NCBI GenBank assembly: GCA_019448385.1
Contig: JAGTXO010000016.1
Coordinates: 558,001-622,000, forward strand
Length of the DNA stretch: 64,000 nucleotides
Reading direction: 5' to 3'
Origin: Diacronema lutheri
Lineage: Eukaryota; Haptophyta; Pavlovophyceae; Pavlovales; Pavlovaceae
Shown: positions 20,320-30,265 of the stretch, piece by piece
Layout: each line of letters begins with the position of its first letter
Position numbering within the stretch: the first letter of the stretch is position 1
Program-made: the position numbers and the translations under genes
The notes under the pieces: model-generated
What the model saw: only the letters and a program-made list of their open reading frames with translations
Told to the model about the DNA's origin: nothing
Database searches by the model: none

Positions 20320-20952
20320 GCGGGCCGTTTCGCGCTGGAGATTTTGGCGGGATTCGTTCGCGCTGATTGGCAAACCGGCGCGGCAGCGCGGCGTGCGCGC
20401 ACCACGCGACAGTCAGGAGGCCCGTGCTCGTGCACGTGTCCGCCAAACGGCGCGCGGCCCATGCCCCGTAACGCGCCCAGAGCGAGCGCGTCGAGCGCAA
20501 CGGCGGCTACGTGAGGCAGACGGTTTGATGCGCGCACGTGCTCGACCGGTTTTGCGACTTGTTGATGTCGCTCGTGCGCGGGTCGAGGGGCGCGGACTGC
20601 TCGGCGGTGGTTGTCTCCGGCACGCGCGCGCTCGTGCTTACCCGCCGCGCAATCGCTCACCGCCCACTCGCTCTTACGTGCATCAACGTGCCGGTCTGAG
20701 GCACGTGGAGTTCTTGCCGCGTCGATCGGCCACGAGCTCTTCGCACGTCGCGACTGCGATCAAGAAGACGGCGGCCGCGCTGGGGCAACGCGACAGGCCG
20801 AGGCAGTCGGGAGAAAAAAACAGCGGATTCGTGTGCGTAGAACACAGCGCGCCGCGGATGCTCGCCATGTCCCGACGCTCGGGCTGGCTCGAACGTCACG
20901 ACCCGGAGAAACACAATGTGGAGCGACAACAGCGCCATCGTGCGCACCCACG
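20320..20952. other. Intergenic region, divergent promoters
   Basis: This 633-bp region lies between the start codons of MRG15 (minus) and the first Rieske protein (plus). Frames exist but show weak codon bias and no family motifs. A short purine run (GGGAGAAAAAAACAGCGG) lies near 20810-20826. I see no RNA gene. Confidence 0.4.
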
Positions 20953-21636
20953 ATGTCTCTGACCAATCCCGTCGCGCGGGAGGCGCGGCGGGTCGTCGTG
21001 TCGCGCCTCTCGGCTTTGCGCCGAGCTGTCGAGGTGGACATTGGGGTGCACGCCACCGCGGTCGTCCTGCCGCTCGCGCAGGCTCGCGCCTCCGCCGCGC
21101 CTTCCGCCGTGGCCTTCGTGAACCGCTGCCCGCACGCCGGCACGCCGCTCAACTACTTCCCGGACGCGTTTCATGACCGCTCGGGCGAGTACCTCATGTG
21201 CGCCACGCATGGCGCGCTGTTCCGACAGTCCGACGGCCTATGCGTGCATGGGCCATGCGCTGGCGACTCGCTCACGCCGCTGCACGTCGAGCTCGAGCGC
21301 GCCCCTTTGGAGGGTGGCTGCTTGTCCGGCGAGGTGGACGGCGAGCGCGGCGATTTGCTTGTGGTACTCCACGTCCCGAGCGCGCACGCGCCTCAAATGT
21401 CGCCGCCCGCGGTGCCATGCCGTTCGCGCGCCCCGCCTACCACGTTCGCCGCCGCTCCGGCCGGTCACGCAGGGCGAGCGGCTGTACCGCCACCGTCGCT
21501 CGATGCCGAGCTGGACGAGCTGCTCCGCGAGCTCGACGGTCCGCAGCGCGCGACAGGCGGCATGGACGCGTTCTACGCGCCTCGCGGCCACCCGGCGAAA
21601 CGGACGGGCCCGGACACGCCGCGCAGGCGGAAATGA
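20953..21636 (+). CDS. Rieske [2Fe-2S] domain protein 1
   Basis: This is an intronless gene of 227 residues from the ATG at 20953. The cluster ligands are visible as CPHAGTPLNYF (Cys and His) and CATHGALF (Cys and His), about 30 residues apart. The spacing C-x-H...C-x2-H is typical of soluble Rieske ferredoxin-like proteins, so an electron-transfer role is likely. The first 50 residues form the small beta domain. After residue ~135 the protein is Pro/Ala-rich with a conserved-looking end (DAFYAPRG) and a basic tail (TPRRRK) that could be a nuclear signal. No oxygenase catalytic domain follows, so it is not a complete Rieske oxygenase. Partner unknown. Confidence 0.75.
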   Translation: MSLTNPVAREARRVVVSRLSALRRAVEVDIGVHATAVVLPLAQARASAAPSAVAFVNRCPHAGTPLNYFPDAFHDRSGEYLMCATHGALFRQSDGLCVHGPCAGDSLTPLHVELERAPLEGGCLSGEVDGERGDLLVVLHVPSAHAPQMSPPAVPCRSRAPPTTFAAAPAGHAGRAAVPPPSLDAELDELLRELDGPQRATGGMDAFYAPRGHPAKRTGPDTPRRRK

Positions 21637-21674
21637 TCGGCCGCGCAGGCGGAAATGATGAGTGGGCCACGCAG

Positions 21675-23185
21675 TCAGCCATGGTAGCTCCCGCGAGCGC
21701 CGCTCGGGCCCCGCAGCGACGGAAGCGCACGGGCGTCAGCGTCAGCGCATTCGCCGCCCTCGTCGAGGTTGGAGCGGTACGCTTCGCCCTCCTCGTCCAC
21801 AAACTCCTCGTCGTCGCCGCCGGGCGCGAGCTGCGCGCGCACCGTCCCCTCGAGCATCTCCCTGTACTCGGCGAAGACGCGCGCGTACCGCGCGCACGCC
21901 GCCGTCGCCTGCCTGTGCTCGTGCGTCGGCCCGAGCGCTCGCGCCGCGTACTGCTCGGCCTGCAGCGCCACCTCGAGCGCCTCCACGTGCCGGTGGAGAT
22001 GGACGAGGGAGACTGCAAGGTTGCAGCACACCACCGCCGCTGCCGCGACGTACTCAGCGGGCAGCTCCTCGATCGCCACTTCGCGGCCGCCGTCGTTCGC
22101 CGCGCTGGTGCCAACGCCGGCGCCGTCCGCGCCGACGCCGTCGGCGTGCGCTGCGCGCTGGGGCGTGACCGTGCGCGCGCAGAGTAGCAGCGACTTCCAC
22201 GCCTGCTCGCAATGGCTGAGTGCGTCCTCGTTGCAGCTCAGGTCGGTGAGCGCGGCGGCCGTGCGCAGGTGCGTCGTGAACTCAACGCGGTCGTAGAGCC
22301 TGCGCTCGATCGCGGCGGCGCGGAAGCAGTAGTCGAGCGCGGGCCTCGGAAGGCCGCGGCGCACATAGTATACCGCCAGGTTGGAATAGGCCACCGACAG
22401 CAGCTCCTGCCGCCGCGTGCCGTCTATGGCGGCCTGCGCGCCGCCGGAGGACGCACCGCTGTCCGCCGGCGCGCGCCGGCGCGCGTTCGCGGCACGTGCG
22501 CCGCTGCCCGCCACGCCCGCAAGCTTGTTCGCGCTGAGGAGCAGCGCCTCCATCCGCTTGAGGTGCTCGAAGGCCAAGTCGAGCCGTTCAGCCGCAGGGC
22601 CGAGCTCCTCGCCCGCGCCCGCCGCCCAGCCGGCTGCCGTTTCGCCGGCGGCCGGCAGGGGCGCGGCCGGCGAGCGAATAAGCCGCCGCAGCAGCGCGAG
22701 GGCGATGCGCGAATGCGCGCGTGCGCGCTGCTCGACGAGGTTGGCCGGCACGGCCGCGATCGCGCCGCCGGCCTTCGCCGTCTCGGCCGGCGTGGCCGGG
22801 TCGGCGAGGTCTGCGAGGATAAGAATGTGACTGGGTGTCTCGAGCGTCAGCGCCGGCAGCGAGGAGAGGTTCGAATGCGCCGGTGCGAGCGAGCGCGCAA
22901 TAACCGAGCTCTGGCTGAGCTCCTGCAGCGCCTTGGGCAGGCTACGCGCCGCGAATCGACCGCGCGGCTGCGCGGCAGCGCGCGTCGTGGCGTGCAGGGC
23001 GAAAGGGGCACGCGTGAACCGACGGGCGGCGCTGCCTCCGCGACGACGCGGCGGGCGAGCGAGCGGGAGCGATAGCGCTGGTGTTTCCGTGCAGGGCACA
23101 CCATTGGCTGGTTTCGCTTCGCCGCCTCGCGCACGCGCTGCTGCGCCTTGCGCTGCGCCTCGGTGTGCATGCGCTCGTAGCGCAT
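21675..23185 (-). CDS. TPR protein with basic N-terminal helix
   Basis: Exons are complement(23102-23185) and complement(21675-22922), phase 0, 179-bp intron (ATG|GTGTGC...CTGCAG), giving 443 residues. Exon 1 encodes only 28 residues, a highly charged helix beginning MRYERMHTEAQRKAQQR; its strong GC bias at third positions supports it as coding. Exon 2 carries TPR-like helical pairs: LLSVAYSNLAVYYVRRG, RTAAALTDLSCNEDALSHCE and an A-V-V-C-C-N-L-A-V-S-L-V-H pair. The tail is acidic (DDEEFVDEEGE). I do not recognise a named family. The gene converges with Rieske 1 (38 bp between stops). Confidence 0.65.
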
Positions 23186-23473
23186 CCTGATGAACGTGGC
23201 TGGCGGATGGGGGCGCGGCGAAAGCGGGCGAGCCCAACGAGCGGGCAGGCAGAGGCGAAGTTAGACGGCCGGCGCGGGGCGGCGTGGGCTGTGCGCGCCA
23301 GCGGCCGCACCTGCGTCCATGTCACGAGCTTGTGCCGAGTGACGCTAGTCGAGGGCCTCCATGGTCGCCGTTACCTCTGGGCGCCTCCTTGTGCCGACTG
23401 ACAGTGATGAGTCAGTGACCGTCAGACGCTGACATTTGGACGATCACTCGATCACCGCCCGAACGCGCCCTCT

Positions 23474-24478
23474 TCATCCCTGCGCCGCTCCGATCTCGGC
23501 GAGGCGCTCAGCCCACGCGAGCGCGTCGCCGCCGACCACCGCCGACGCGCCGGGCGGCAGCTCGTCCGGGTCGAGCACCACGTCGCCGAAGCGCACGCGG
23601 TGGAGCGCGAGCACAGGGTGGCCCGCGTTGGCGAGCAGCCGGCGGACCATCCGATGCTTCCCCTCAGTCACGCTCAGCCGGAGCGTCGCGACGGGCTGGA
23701 TGGGCGGTGCGCCGTCGTCGCGCCGCAGCCCGGCGCTCTCAGCCGCGCGCGCCGTCTCCTCGGCCGCCGCGCGCGCGCCGTCGTTGTCGAGTACGACGAC
23801 GTCGAGCAGCGCGGCGGCATGCGTGCCTTCGGTCGTTTGCACGCCCGCCGCAAGCGTCGCGCGCAGCGCGGCGCCACCATCGTCGATGGGCGCGCCACCG
23901 ACGAGCGCGGCGTACTCCTTCTCGGTGCCGTGCCTCGGGTGGAGCAGGCGCTGCGTGAGGCCGCCGGACGAGGAGAAGAGGAGAAGACCCGATGTATCGG
24001 CGTCGAGGCGACCGACCGGGTGCAGCTCGTCCCGCCACAGCGGCGGCTGCTCGACCAGCGCGGCTGCGAGGTCGGTGCGGCCGCGCTCGTCCGCCATCGT
24101 CGAGTGCATGCCGAGCGGCTTGTGGAACGCGACGAGCAAGGGCGGCGGGCGGAGCTCGAGGGGCTCGCCGTCAAAAGTGACGCCAACCGCACCGCCGAGC
24201 GCAACTTTGCGCGCGCCGTCCCGCTCGGTCGCGCCGTCGACGTGAACCAGCCCCTTGCGCAGCGCGCGCGACACGTCCTTGCGTGACAGGCCGGTCGCGT
24301 GCGAGATGATCCGGTCGAGGCGGGCATGGCCGTACGGGTTGCGCACCTGCGCCGCGGCGGGCCCGGCGGCGAGCCTCACTTCCGTTCGGCCCGCGCGAGC
24401 GGCGAGCGCGCGCGCCTGGGGCACTCTCAGCCTCACGCCGATCCCCAACGCCGCGCACATCATCGCGACGGGCGCCAT
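23474..24478 (-). CDS. RsuA/RluB-type pseudouridine synthase
   Basis: This single exon of 334 residues starts at the ATG at 24478. The enzyme converts uridine to pseudouridine in rRNA. An S4 RNA-binding domain spans about residues 50-100 (RLDRIISHATGLSRKDVSRA). The catalytic motif GRLDADTSGLLL places the nucleophile Asp at residue 159. A later TEGKHRMVRRLLA block matches motif III of the RsuA/RluB/RluE group. The first ~45 residues are rich in Ala and Arg and poor in acids, consistent with a plastid or mitochondrial transit peptide, so organelle rRNA is the likely substrate (inference). It is divergent to the cyclophilin gene over 33 bp. Confidence 0.9.
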   Translation of the reverse strand: MAPVAMMCAALGIGVRLRVPQARALAARAGRTEVRLAAGPAAAQVRNPYGHARLDRIISHATGLSRKDVSRALRKGLVHVDGATERDGARKVALGGAVGVTFDGEPLELRPPPLLVAFHKPLGMHSTMADERGRTDLAAALVEQPPLWRDELHPVGRLDADTSGLLLFSSSGGLTQRLLHPRHGTEKEYAALVGGAPIDDGGAALRATLAAGVQTTEGTHAAALLDVVVLDNDGARAAAEETARAAESAGLRRDDGAPPIQPVATLRLSVTEGKHRMVRRLLANAGHPVLALHRVRFGDVVLDPDELPPGASAVVGGDALAWAERLAEIGAAQG

Positions 24479-24511
24479 CCTGTTCCCTCCCTCCTAGTAG
24501 CTGTTCCATCG
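24479..24511. promoter_or_regulatory. 33-bp divergent spacer
   Basis: This is the complete interval between the ATGs of the RsuA-type gene (minus) and the cyclophilin gene (plus). It is pyrimidine-rich on the plus strand (CCTGTTCCCTCCCTCC) and lacks a TATA box. Confidence 0.5.
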
Positions 24512-25498
24512 ATGGTGACCCTCACCGTCGCTGGCCGCATCAATGACGGGGGCTTCTGGAAGGCAAGGCGAGCGGCGATGAGTGTGATCGCCGACGACGC
24601 AGAGTACGCTGACGTCGATGTTAAGCCACTTCTGCCCGCTGACTACGACCTGTTCCTCGAGAAGGCGCGCACGGTGCGCCGAGCGGCGCTCGCCACGTCG
24701 CCGCGCGCTCGCTGCCGCGCGCCGCGCGCGCCGCCGCGCGCCGCCGCACGCTGCTCACGCGCACGCGCGCGCACGCGCGCGTGGGCGCGCCCGCAGGTCC
24801 TTGGCGGCGCGGCGTGGAAGCATACAGGCGGGGTGATCTGCTACGCCGACTCGACTGTCGGCTATATTGGCGACGCGGCCGCGATGGCCGAGTGGGCGTT
24901 TTCGCGCACGCGCTTCCGCGATTCGGAGCCCGACGAGGCGTACGCGCTGCACGCGCTTGACGCGTACCGCACGCACGTGCGCGAGTCGGCCGAAACGTAC
25001 GTTGAGCTTGCGCTCACGCACGGCGGCGAGCCGATGGGCTCGCTCGTCTTTCGGCTAGCCGAGGAGTCCGCGCCCAAGACGGTCAGCCATTTTCTTTCGC
25101 TCGTGCAGTCGAGCGCGTACTCTGGCTCGTCATGGCACCGCATCTCGCCCGGCGCCTTTGCGCAGGGCGGCGTGCTGCAGCAGCCGCAGCGAGCTGACGG
25201 TGCCGCCGACGGCGGCGCGGAGGCGCGGGCCGAGGTCGCACCGCTGGCGGACGAGAGTTTTGCGCTGCCGCACGATGCGCCCGGCGTACTCGGCTTCGCA
25301 AACGCTGGGCCGCACACGATCGGCACGCAGATCTACGTCACATTTGGGCCGATGCGCACGCTCGACCGCAAGTACGTGGCGTTCGGCCGGCTTGTCGACG
25401 GCCTCGGCACGCTGCGCGCGCTTGAGGCCGCTCCGACGGTGAACGAGGTGCCCGCCACGCCAATCGTGATTGCGGCCGCACGGCTCCACGAGCCGTGA
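24512..25498 (+). CDS. Cyclophilin-type peptidyl-prolyl isomerase
   Basis: Exons are 24512-24673 and 24797-25498 (123-bp intron, ACG|GTGCGC...CGCAG, phase 0), giving 287 residues. A ~115-residue N-terminal extension of unknown function precedes a cyclophilin domain: G-S-L-V-F-R-L-A-E-E-S-A-P-K-T-V, WHRISPGAFAQGG, GVLGFANAGPHTIGTQIYVT and a G-R-L-V-D-G-L end. The catalytic Arg corresponds to the R of WHRI. The motif IGTQIYVT replaces the usual S-Q-F-F-I, as in divergent, membrane-system or flagellar cyclophilins, so activity is uncertain. The stop is 12 bp from the stop of the convergent Rieske 2 gene. Confidence 0.85.
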   Translation: MVTLTVAGRINDGGFWKARRAAMSVIADDAEYADVDVKPLLPADYDLFLEKARTVRRAALATSPRARCRAPRAPPRAAARCSRARARTRAWARPQVLGGAAWKHTGGVICYADSTVGYIGDAAAMAEWAFSRTRFRDSEPDEAYALHALDAYRTHVRESAETYVELALTHGGEPMGSLVFRLAEESAPKTVSHFLSLVQSSAYSGSSWHRISPGAFAQGGVLQQPQRADGAADGGAEARAEVAPLADESFALPHDAPGVLGFANAGPHTIGTQIYVTFGPMRTLDRKYVAFGRLVDGLGTLRALEAAPTVNEVPATPIVIAAARLHEP

Positions 25499-25510
25499 GG
25501 GGCGCCTTCG

Positions 25511-26119
25511 TCACCGCGCGCCGCATTGCGCAAGAGGCCACTTCAACCCCCTCCCCCCGCGGCCGTACTTTTTGTCAAGCGCGACGCGCACCATCTCGAG
25601 CACGACCGCGTTCGACTGCTCCGCGTTGAGCACCGCGGTGCCCACGCCGCCGCCGGTGAGTGGCTCGCGCGTGAGGAACAGCTCGCCGCCGCGCATCTGC
25701 GCGCCGTACGCGGGAGCGGGCGGGCAGCGCGCAGCCGAGCCGCCCGAGAGGCACGTGCCGCGCGCCATGTCGAAGACGTACGCGTGCGCGGGGCACGAGA
25801 CAATCGGAGCGTCGAGCGGCGCGGCGTCGGCGCATGTGCCGCTCAGGTCCTCGATGTCGCCCTCGTGCAGCGGGTACCCCGCGTGCGGGCATGTGTTGCA
25901 AATGGCCCACAGCCGCCCGTCCGCGACGCGCCGCACGACGAGCACATCGTCGGCGCGCCAGCGCGCGCCGAACGGGATGACCGCGTACTCGAGGCCCGCA
26001 CCGGCGGCCTGGAAATCGGCCGCGTTGCCCACGCGCACCATGGCCGCGCGCGCGACGTGTCGCCGCACCAGCGCGGCCGCAGCCGCGGCGGCAATGCCGA
26101 GACTCACCGCCCGGTCCAT
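25511..26119 (-). CDS. Rieske [2Fe-2S] domain protein 2
   Basis: This is an intronless gene of 202 residues from the ATG at 26119, the first in frame. Ligands are CPHAGYPLHEG (Cys, His) and CPAHAYVF (Cys, His), about 33 residues apart. The N-terminal 25 residues are Ala-rich with Arg residues, perhaps a membrane or transit segment. The layout resembles nitrite-reductase-small-subunit-like Rieske ferredoxins, an electron-transfer role. It is head-to-head with a cytochrome P450 gene across 30 bp, which raises the possibility that it donates electrons to that P450 (inference only). It is not closely similar to Rieske 1 outside the ligand boxes. Confidence 0.8.
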   Translation of the reverse strand: MDRAVSLGIAAAAAAALVRRHVARAAMVRVGNAADFQAAGAGLEYAVIPFGARWRADDVLVVRRVADGRLWAICNTCPHAGYPLHEGDIEDLSGTCADAAPLDAPIVSCPAHAYVFDMARGTCLSGGSAARCPPAPAYGAQMRGGELFLTREPLTGGGVGTAVLNAEQSNAVVLEMVRVALDKKYGRGGRGLKWPLAQCGAR

Positions 26120-26149
26120 GCCGTCCACCAAACGAGGGCCGCCCGGAAG
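26120..26149. promoter_or_regulatory. 30-bp divergent spacer
   Basis: This is the whole interval between the start codons of Rieske 2 (minus) and the cytochrome P450 gene (plus). It is the shortest divergent spacer in the window and has no recognisable box. Confidence 0.5.
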
Positions 26150-27739
26150 ATGATGACGAACTTGCTTCAAGTCGCTTGGGCGCTGCCCGTCGGCCTCCTC
26201 GCCGCGGCGGTGGTCGCGCGGCTGCGCTTCCTGCGCCGGCTCGCGCATATCCCGGGCCCGCCGCACACGTTCCTCCTCGGCAACCTCACCATGATGCGCG
26301 GTCCGCCCGCCTTCCCGTTCGCCTTCTTCCCGCAGCGCCACCTCTTCCTGCGCGCGTTGCACGCGCGGTACGGGCCCGTCGTGCGGCTCGTGTTGCCGGC
26401 GGGGCGCGGCGCGCTCGTCTTCTTCGCAAAAGCCGAGCCGATGCTCGAGCCCTTCTTCAAAGATTCGCTCGCGTTCCCGATGCGCCCCTCGGCGCCGCGC
26501 GTGCTCGAGCGCGGCCTGCTCGCAGTGCCGACCGGCGACGTCTCGCGTGCGCACCGCGCGGCGCTCTCGCCCGCGCTCTCGACGCGCGCGCTGCGGCACT
26601 ACACGCCTGCGCTCAACCGTCACGCGTCTGCGTTGTGCACGCACCTCGCCGCCCGCGCCCAAGGAGGCCATGGCGACGTGGAGGTCCACCGCCCTCTCTC
26701 GGCGTCGACGCTCGACGTGATTGGCGAGATCGGGTTTGGCGCGCGCTTTGGCGCGCTCGACGGCTGCGAACCCGGCGCGGCGCCATCACCGTTCCTCGGC
26801 GCGGCCAACATGCTGCTCAGCGGCGTGATTGCGATGGTACCCTGGCCGCTCCCCGTCACGCGGCTCGTGCGCGCGCTCCCGCTCGCCCTGCAGCCGCGCT
26901 CGCAGCGCGAGCTGCGCGGCGCGCTGCGCACGTACGAAGGCGCGGCGCGCGCATTCTTCGCGGAGGCGAGCGCCGCGGCCGCGCCCACCGCCGGCGGCGC
27001 CGCCGCCCAACTCGACGGCGGCAGCCCAGCACCGTCCGAGCTGCCACCCCGCACCTTCCTCGAGGCGCTCGCGGCCGCGCGTCTGAGCTACGCCGAGGCT
27101 GTGGACGAGATCATCACGCTGCTGCTTGCGGGGCACGAGACGACGGCGAACACGCTGAGCTGGGCGCTGCACCTTCTCGCCGCTCACCCCGCCGAGCAGG
27201 CCGCCGCGCGCGCCGAGCTTGAGGCCGCGTGCCCGAATGGCGAGCCGCCGAACGTCGACTCGCTGCCGAAGCTCACGCACCTGCGCGGCTGCGTGTACGA
27301 GGCGCTCCGCCTCTTTCCGACGGTGCCCAACGTGCCGCGCCTGTGCGCGCGCGACGCGATCATCGGCGACGTCCTCGTCCCCGCCGGCACGATCTGCTTT
27401 CACGCGGTCGCGGCCGGCGCGCGCGACGGGTCCGAGTTTGCCGAGCCCGACGCCTTCCGTCCGGCGCGCCACGCGCACCTACCGGACGGCGGCAGCGCGG
27501 CGTGGCTGCCGTTCGGCGCGGGCCCGCGCAAATGCATCGGCTATCGGCTCGCCGAGCTCGAGGCCGTCACGTTCCTCGCCGCGCTGCTCCGCCGCTTCGA
27601 GCTGCTGCCGCCGAGCGCGGCCGCGCCGCTTCTTGGCGAGCACACGGACGCGACGCTGGGTCCGAAGCTGACGGGCTTGCACGTGCGGCTGAAACCGAGG
27701 GCGCTCGTCGAGGGTGGGCTGGCATCGCGTGAGTCGTAA
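26150..27739 (+). CDS. Cytochrome P450 monooxygenase
   Basis: This intronless gene of 529 residues starts with two consecutive ATGs. An N-terminal hydrophobic anchor (residues about 7-25) and the proline hinge IPGPPHTFLLGN indicate ER-membrane attachment. All P450 landmarks are seen: the I-helix oxygen motif AGHETTANTLSW, the K-helix EALR, and the heme loop FGAGPRKCIG with the thiolate ligand Cys462. Size is normal for a microsomal P450. The CYP clan cannot be given without comparison; the substrate is unknown. A reductase or Rieske partner would be needed for activity, and a Rieske gene is its divergent neighbour. Its stop is 34 bp from the end of PAN3. Confidence 0.95.
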   Translation: MMTNLLQVAWALPVGLLAAAVVARLRFLRRLAHIPGPPHTFLLGNLTMMRGPPAFPFAFFPQRHLFLRALHARYGPVVRLVLPAGRGALVFFAKAEPMLEPFFKDSLAFPMRPSAPRVLERGLLAVPTGDVSRAHRAALSPALSTRALRHYTPALNRHASALCTHLAARAQGGHGDVEVHRPLSASTLDVIGEIGFGARFGALDGCEPGAAPSPFLGAANMLLSGVIAMVPWPLPVTRLVRALPLALQPRSQRELRGALRTYEGAARAFFAEASAAAAPTAGGAAAQLDGGSPAPSELPPRTFLEALAAARLSYAEAVDEIITLLLAGHETTANTLSWALHLLAAHPAEQAAARAELEAACPNGEPPNVDSLPKLTHLRGCVYEALRLFPTVPNVPRLCARDAIIGDVLVPAGTICFHAVAAGARDGSEFAEPDAFRPARHAHLPDGGSAAWLPFGAGPRKCIGYRLAELEAVTFLAALLRRFELLPPSAAAPLLGEHTDATLGPKLTGLHVRLKPRALVEGGLASRES

Positions 27740-27773
27740 ACGTTCGAGATGAGTGCACGTTTTTTGTGTCTAT

Positions 27774-28079
27774 CTATAGCCACCCGCGCGGTGGGGGGGG
27801 GGCGTCGCCTTGCAAATGGGCGTCCGCGTCGTCGTCGTCGTCGTCGTCGTCAAGATGCCCCGCCAATTGCGAGTGCGCGCGCTGCAGCGACGCGTCGTGC
27901 TGCGCGGCGACGAGAGAAGTGAACGCGCTCTCGAGGAGGGCGCGCATGTCTCGATAGCTGCGTACGCGAGGCGCGCGGCACAAAGAGCGGGCGCGCAGCT
28001 GACCGGGCGCATGAGCGTCGGGCCACCCCCGCGCGCCGCCGCGCGCCGCGCTCGCGCCTTGCTCGCGAGCAATGGCTCG

Positions 28080-28110
<31 letters not shown>

Positions 28111-30227
28111 ACCTGACGACCATCAGGGTTGAAGCGCCGTCTCTGCCGTGGAGGAGCATGTGCTCGTCCGCACCCACGTCCAGTTTGTTCAGCCCGCTCA
28201 CCTGCACGCGAGCGGGCGCGGTCGCGCGCGCGATGCGGTCTGTGGGCGACCGCGCGCGAGGGGCGAGACGCGCGGCGCCACCAGCTCATCGCGTCCGGTG
28301 CCGCGTCCGGCGCCGCGTCCGGCGCCGCGTCCGGCGCCGCGTCCGGCGCCGCGTCCGGCGCCGCGTCCGGCGCCGCGTCCGGCGGCTCGCGCGCGCTCAC
28401 GACGTGCGCGTAGTTGACGACCGGAGCACCGTCCGCGTCGACCTGGTGGAAGAGCGCATCGCGCAGAAGCTTCAACAGGTAACGGTCGCCCGTTTCGGAC
28501 CACGCCGGGTCTGCGAGGAACTCGGGGCGCTCGTTGACGAAGCCGAGCTTGATCAGCAGGCGCGCGATGCGGCCGTGCTCCGCGTGCGCGCGCACGGCCT
28601 CGCGCAGCGCGTCGTTGTGCGCCTGCACGGCGATGGTGTGGTCGACGAGCCGCGTCGAGATGTGCGCGCACGCGTCGGCGAGCGTCGCCGATCCGGCGGC
28701 GAGGGCGGAGACGAGGTCGCAGAGCTGCGGCGAGAAACGGCCGGCAAAGAGCTCGAGCGAGCGCGCCATCGCCTTGTCCGACGCAGCGGCGGGCGAGCGG
28801 CAGCCGAGGTTGAGAAGCAGCTTGCCAAGGGACGCGAGGTCCTCGCCCTGCTGCTCGATGACAGGCCTCGAGTCCGGACGAGTGAAGTCCGGGACGCCAA
28901 CGCCGTTGAGGCGCACGCGCTGCCCGCCAGTCAGCAAAAGTCTCGCCGGTTCGAGCGCGCGCGTCGCCATCCCTGCGGCCGAGCGCGGCACGCGCGCGAA
29001 GAGGCGCGTGCGCGCGCGCACGGCGGCGCGGCGCGGGTGTGCCGCGCTCGCGGCGTGAGCGCGGCGCGAGAGCGGCGGCCGCGCCGCGCGCTGTTGCGAG
29101 CACGCTGCTGGGAGCTGATCCCAAAATTGAGCACATCAAAATTGAAATGGGCTGCTGGGAGCACGAGCGGCGGAGCTCGTGGCGCGCGCGTGCATGGGCG
29201 CCGGACGGCCGATCCGGACGGCCGATCCGGACGGCCGATCCGGACGGCCGATCCGGACGGCCAATCCGGCCGTGCACTCTGCCGCAATGTGCTGCCACGT
29301 GGCTCGCGCAAAAGCGGGCCACGCACGCGCGCCTGCCTGGCTGCGCTGGCTCTGGCAGCGGTGGCGCGACGCGTCCAACGCGGCGCGGTCCGGCGCGGCG
29401 CGGTCCGGCGCGATGCGATGCGCTGCGCGGCGCGGCGCGGTCCGGCGCGGTCCGGCTCGGTCCGGCGCGGCGCGGTCCGGCGCGATGCGCTGCGCTTACC
29501 GAGAGAGTGGACAGAGAAGAGAAGGGCCACGAGCTGCACGGCGATGTTCCACAACTCCGCCTCTGTCGGCGCGTCCGCCTGCAGCGAGACGAAGAAGGCG
29601 GACTCGACGGTGCACGCGCCGCCGCACAGCTCGTGCGCAAAAAAGGGCCTGCCCGCCGAGGCGCGCGGCGCGACGAACGCAAAAGCGACGCGGGGCATTC
29701 GGCGCGCGCGCGCGCGCGGCGCGGCGCGAGGCGCGCGCGCCGCCCGCGCGTGTCGCTCGCCGCGCACCTTGGTTGGCCGGGCGACATCTCATCGGAACAC
29801 AGGACCTCGCGCAGCTCGACAAGGTTTGGGTGCTGCACGCCCAGCCACGGCGCCGCAGCCGCCGCGAGCGCGTCCGCCGCGGCGCGCACCGACCCGTCGA
29901 CGCGCCGCAGCGCCACCGTCGCACCGTCGGCCGCACACACCGCGCGGAACACGGTGGTGGGCACGCCGTAGCAGCGCGCGGTGTGCCCGCGCGAGCGGTC
30001 ATCGAGCGGCACGAGCGAATGGTAGTGCGCGACGGACTGGCCCTCCACATCGGCGCCGCGCGCGTCCGCCTCGGCCGGCAGCGCGAGCTCGCTCGCGAGC
30101 TGCGCGCGCAGTTCTGCGACGAGGCCGCCGCCGAGCGCGTGCTCGCGCGCAGAGGAGACAAGCGTGCCGCCGCCGAGCACGCCGCCGCCGAGGAAGCGGT
30201 ACGCATGCCTCGAGCCGTCGAGAAGCA

Positions 30228-30265
<38 letters not shown>

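Noticed and set aside
20611-20952. Possible N-terminal extension of Rieske protein 1.
   Set aside because: The frame is open upstream but lacks an ATG in good context, and its codon bias is weak. The ATG at 20953 immediately precedes the conserved domain.
23395-23440. Box C/D snoRNA-like sequence (TGATGAG with CTGA), with a similar string at 18880-18905.
   Set aside because: The distance between the C-like and D-like boxes is about 20 bases, too short for a snoRNA, and no terminal stem is visible.
29021-29490. Long overlapping frames with Arg/Ala-rich translation over the PAN3 introns.
   Set aside because: They are produced by GC-rich minisatellites and disagree with the PAN3 exon frame.
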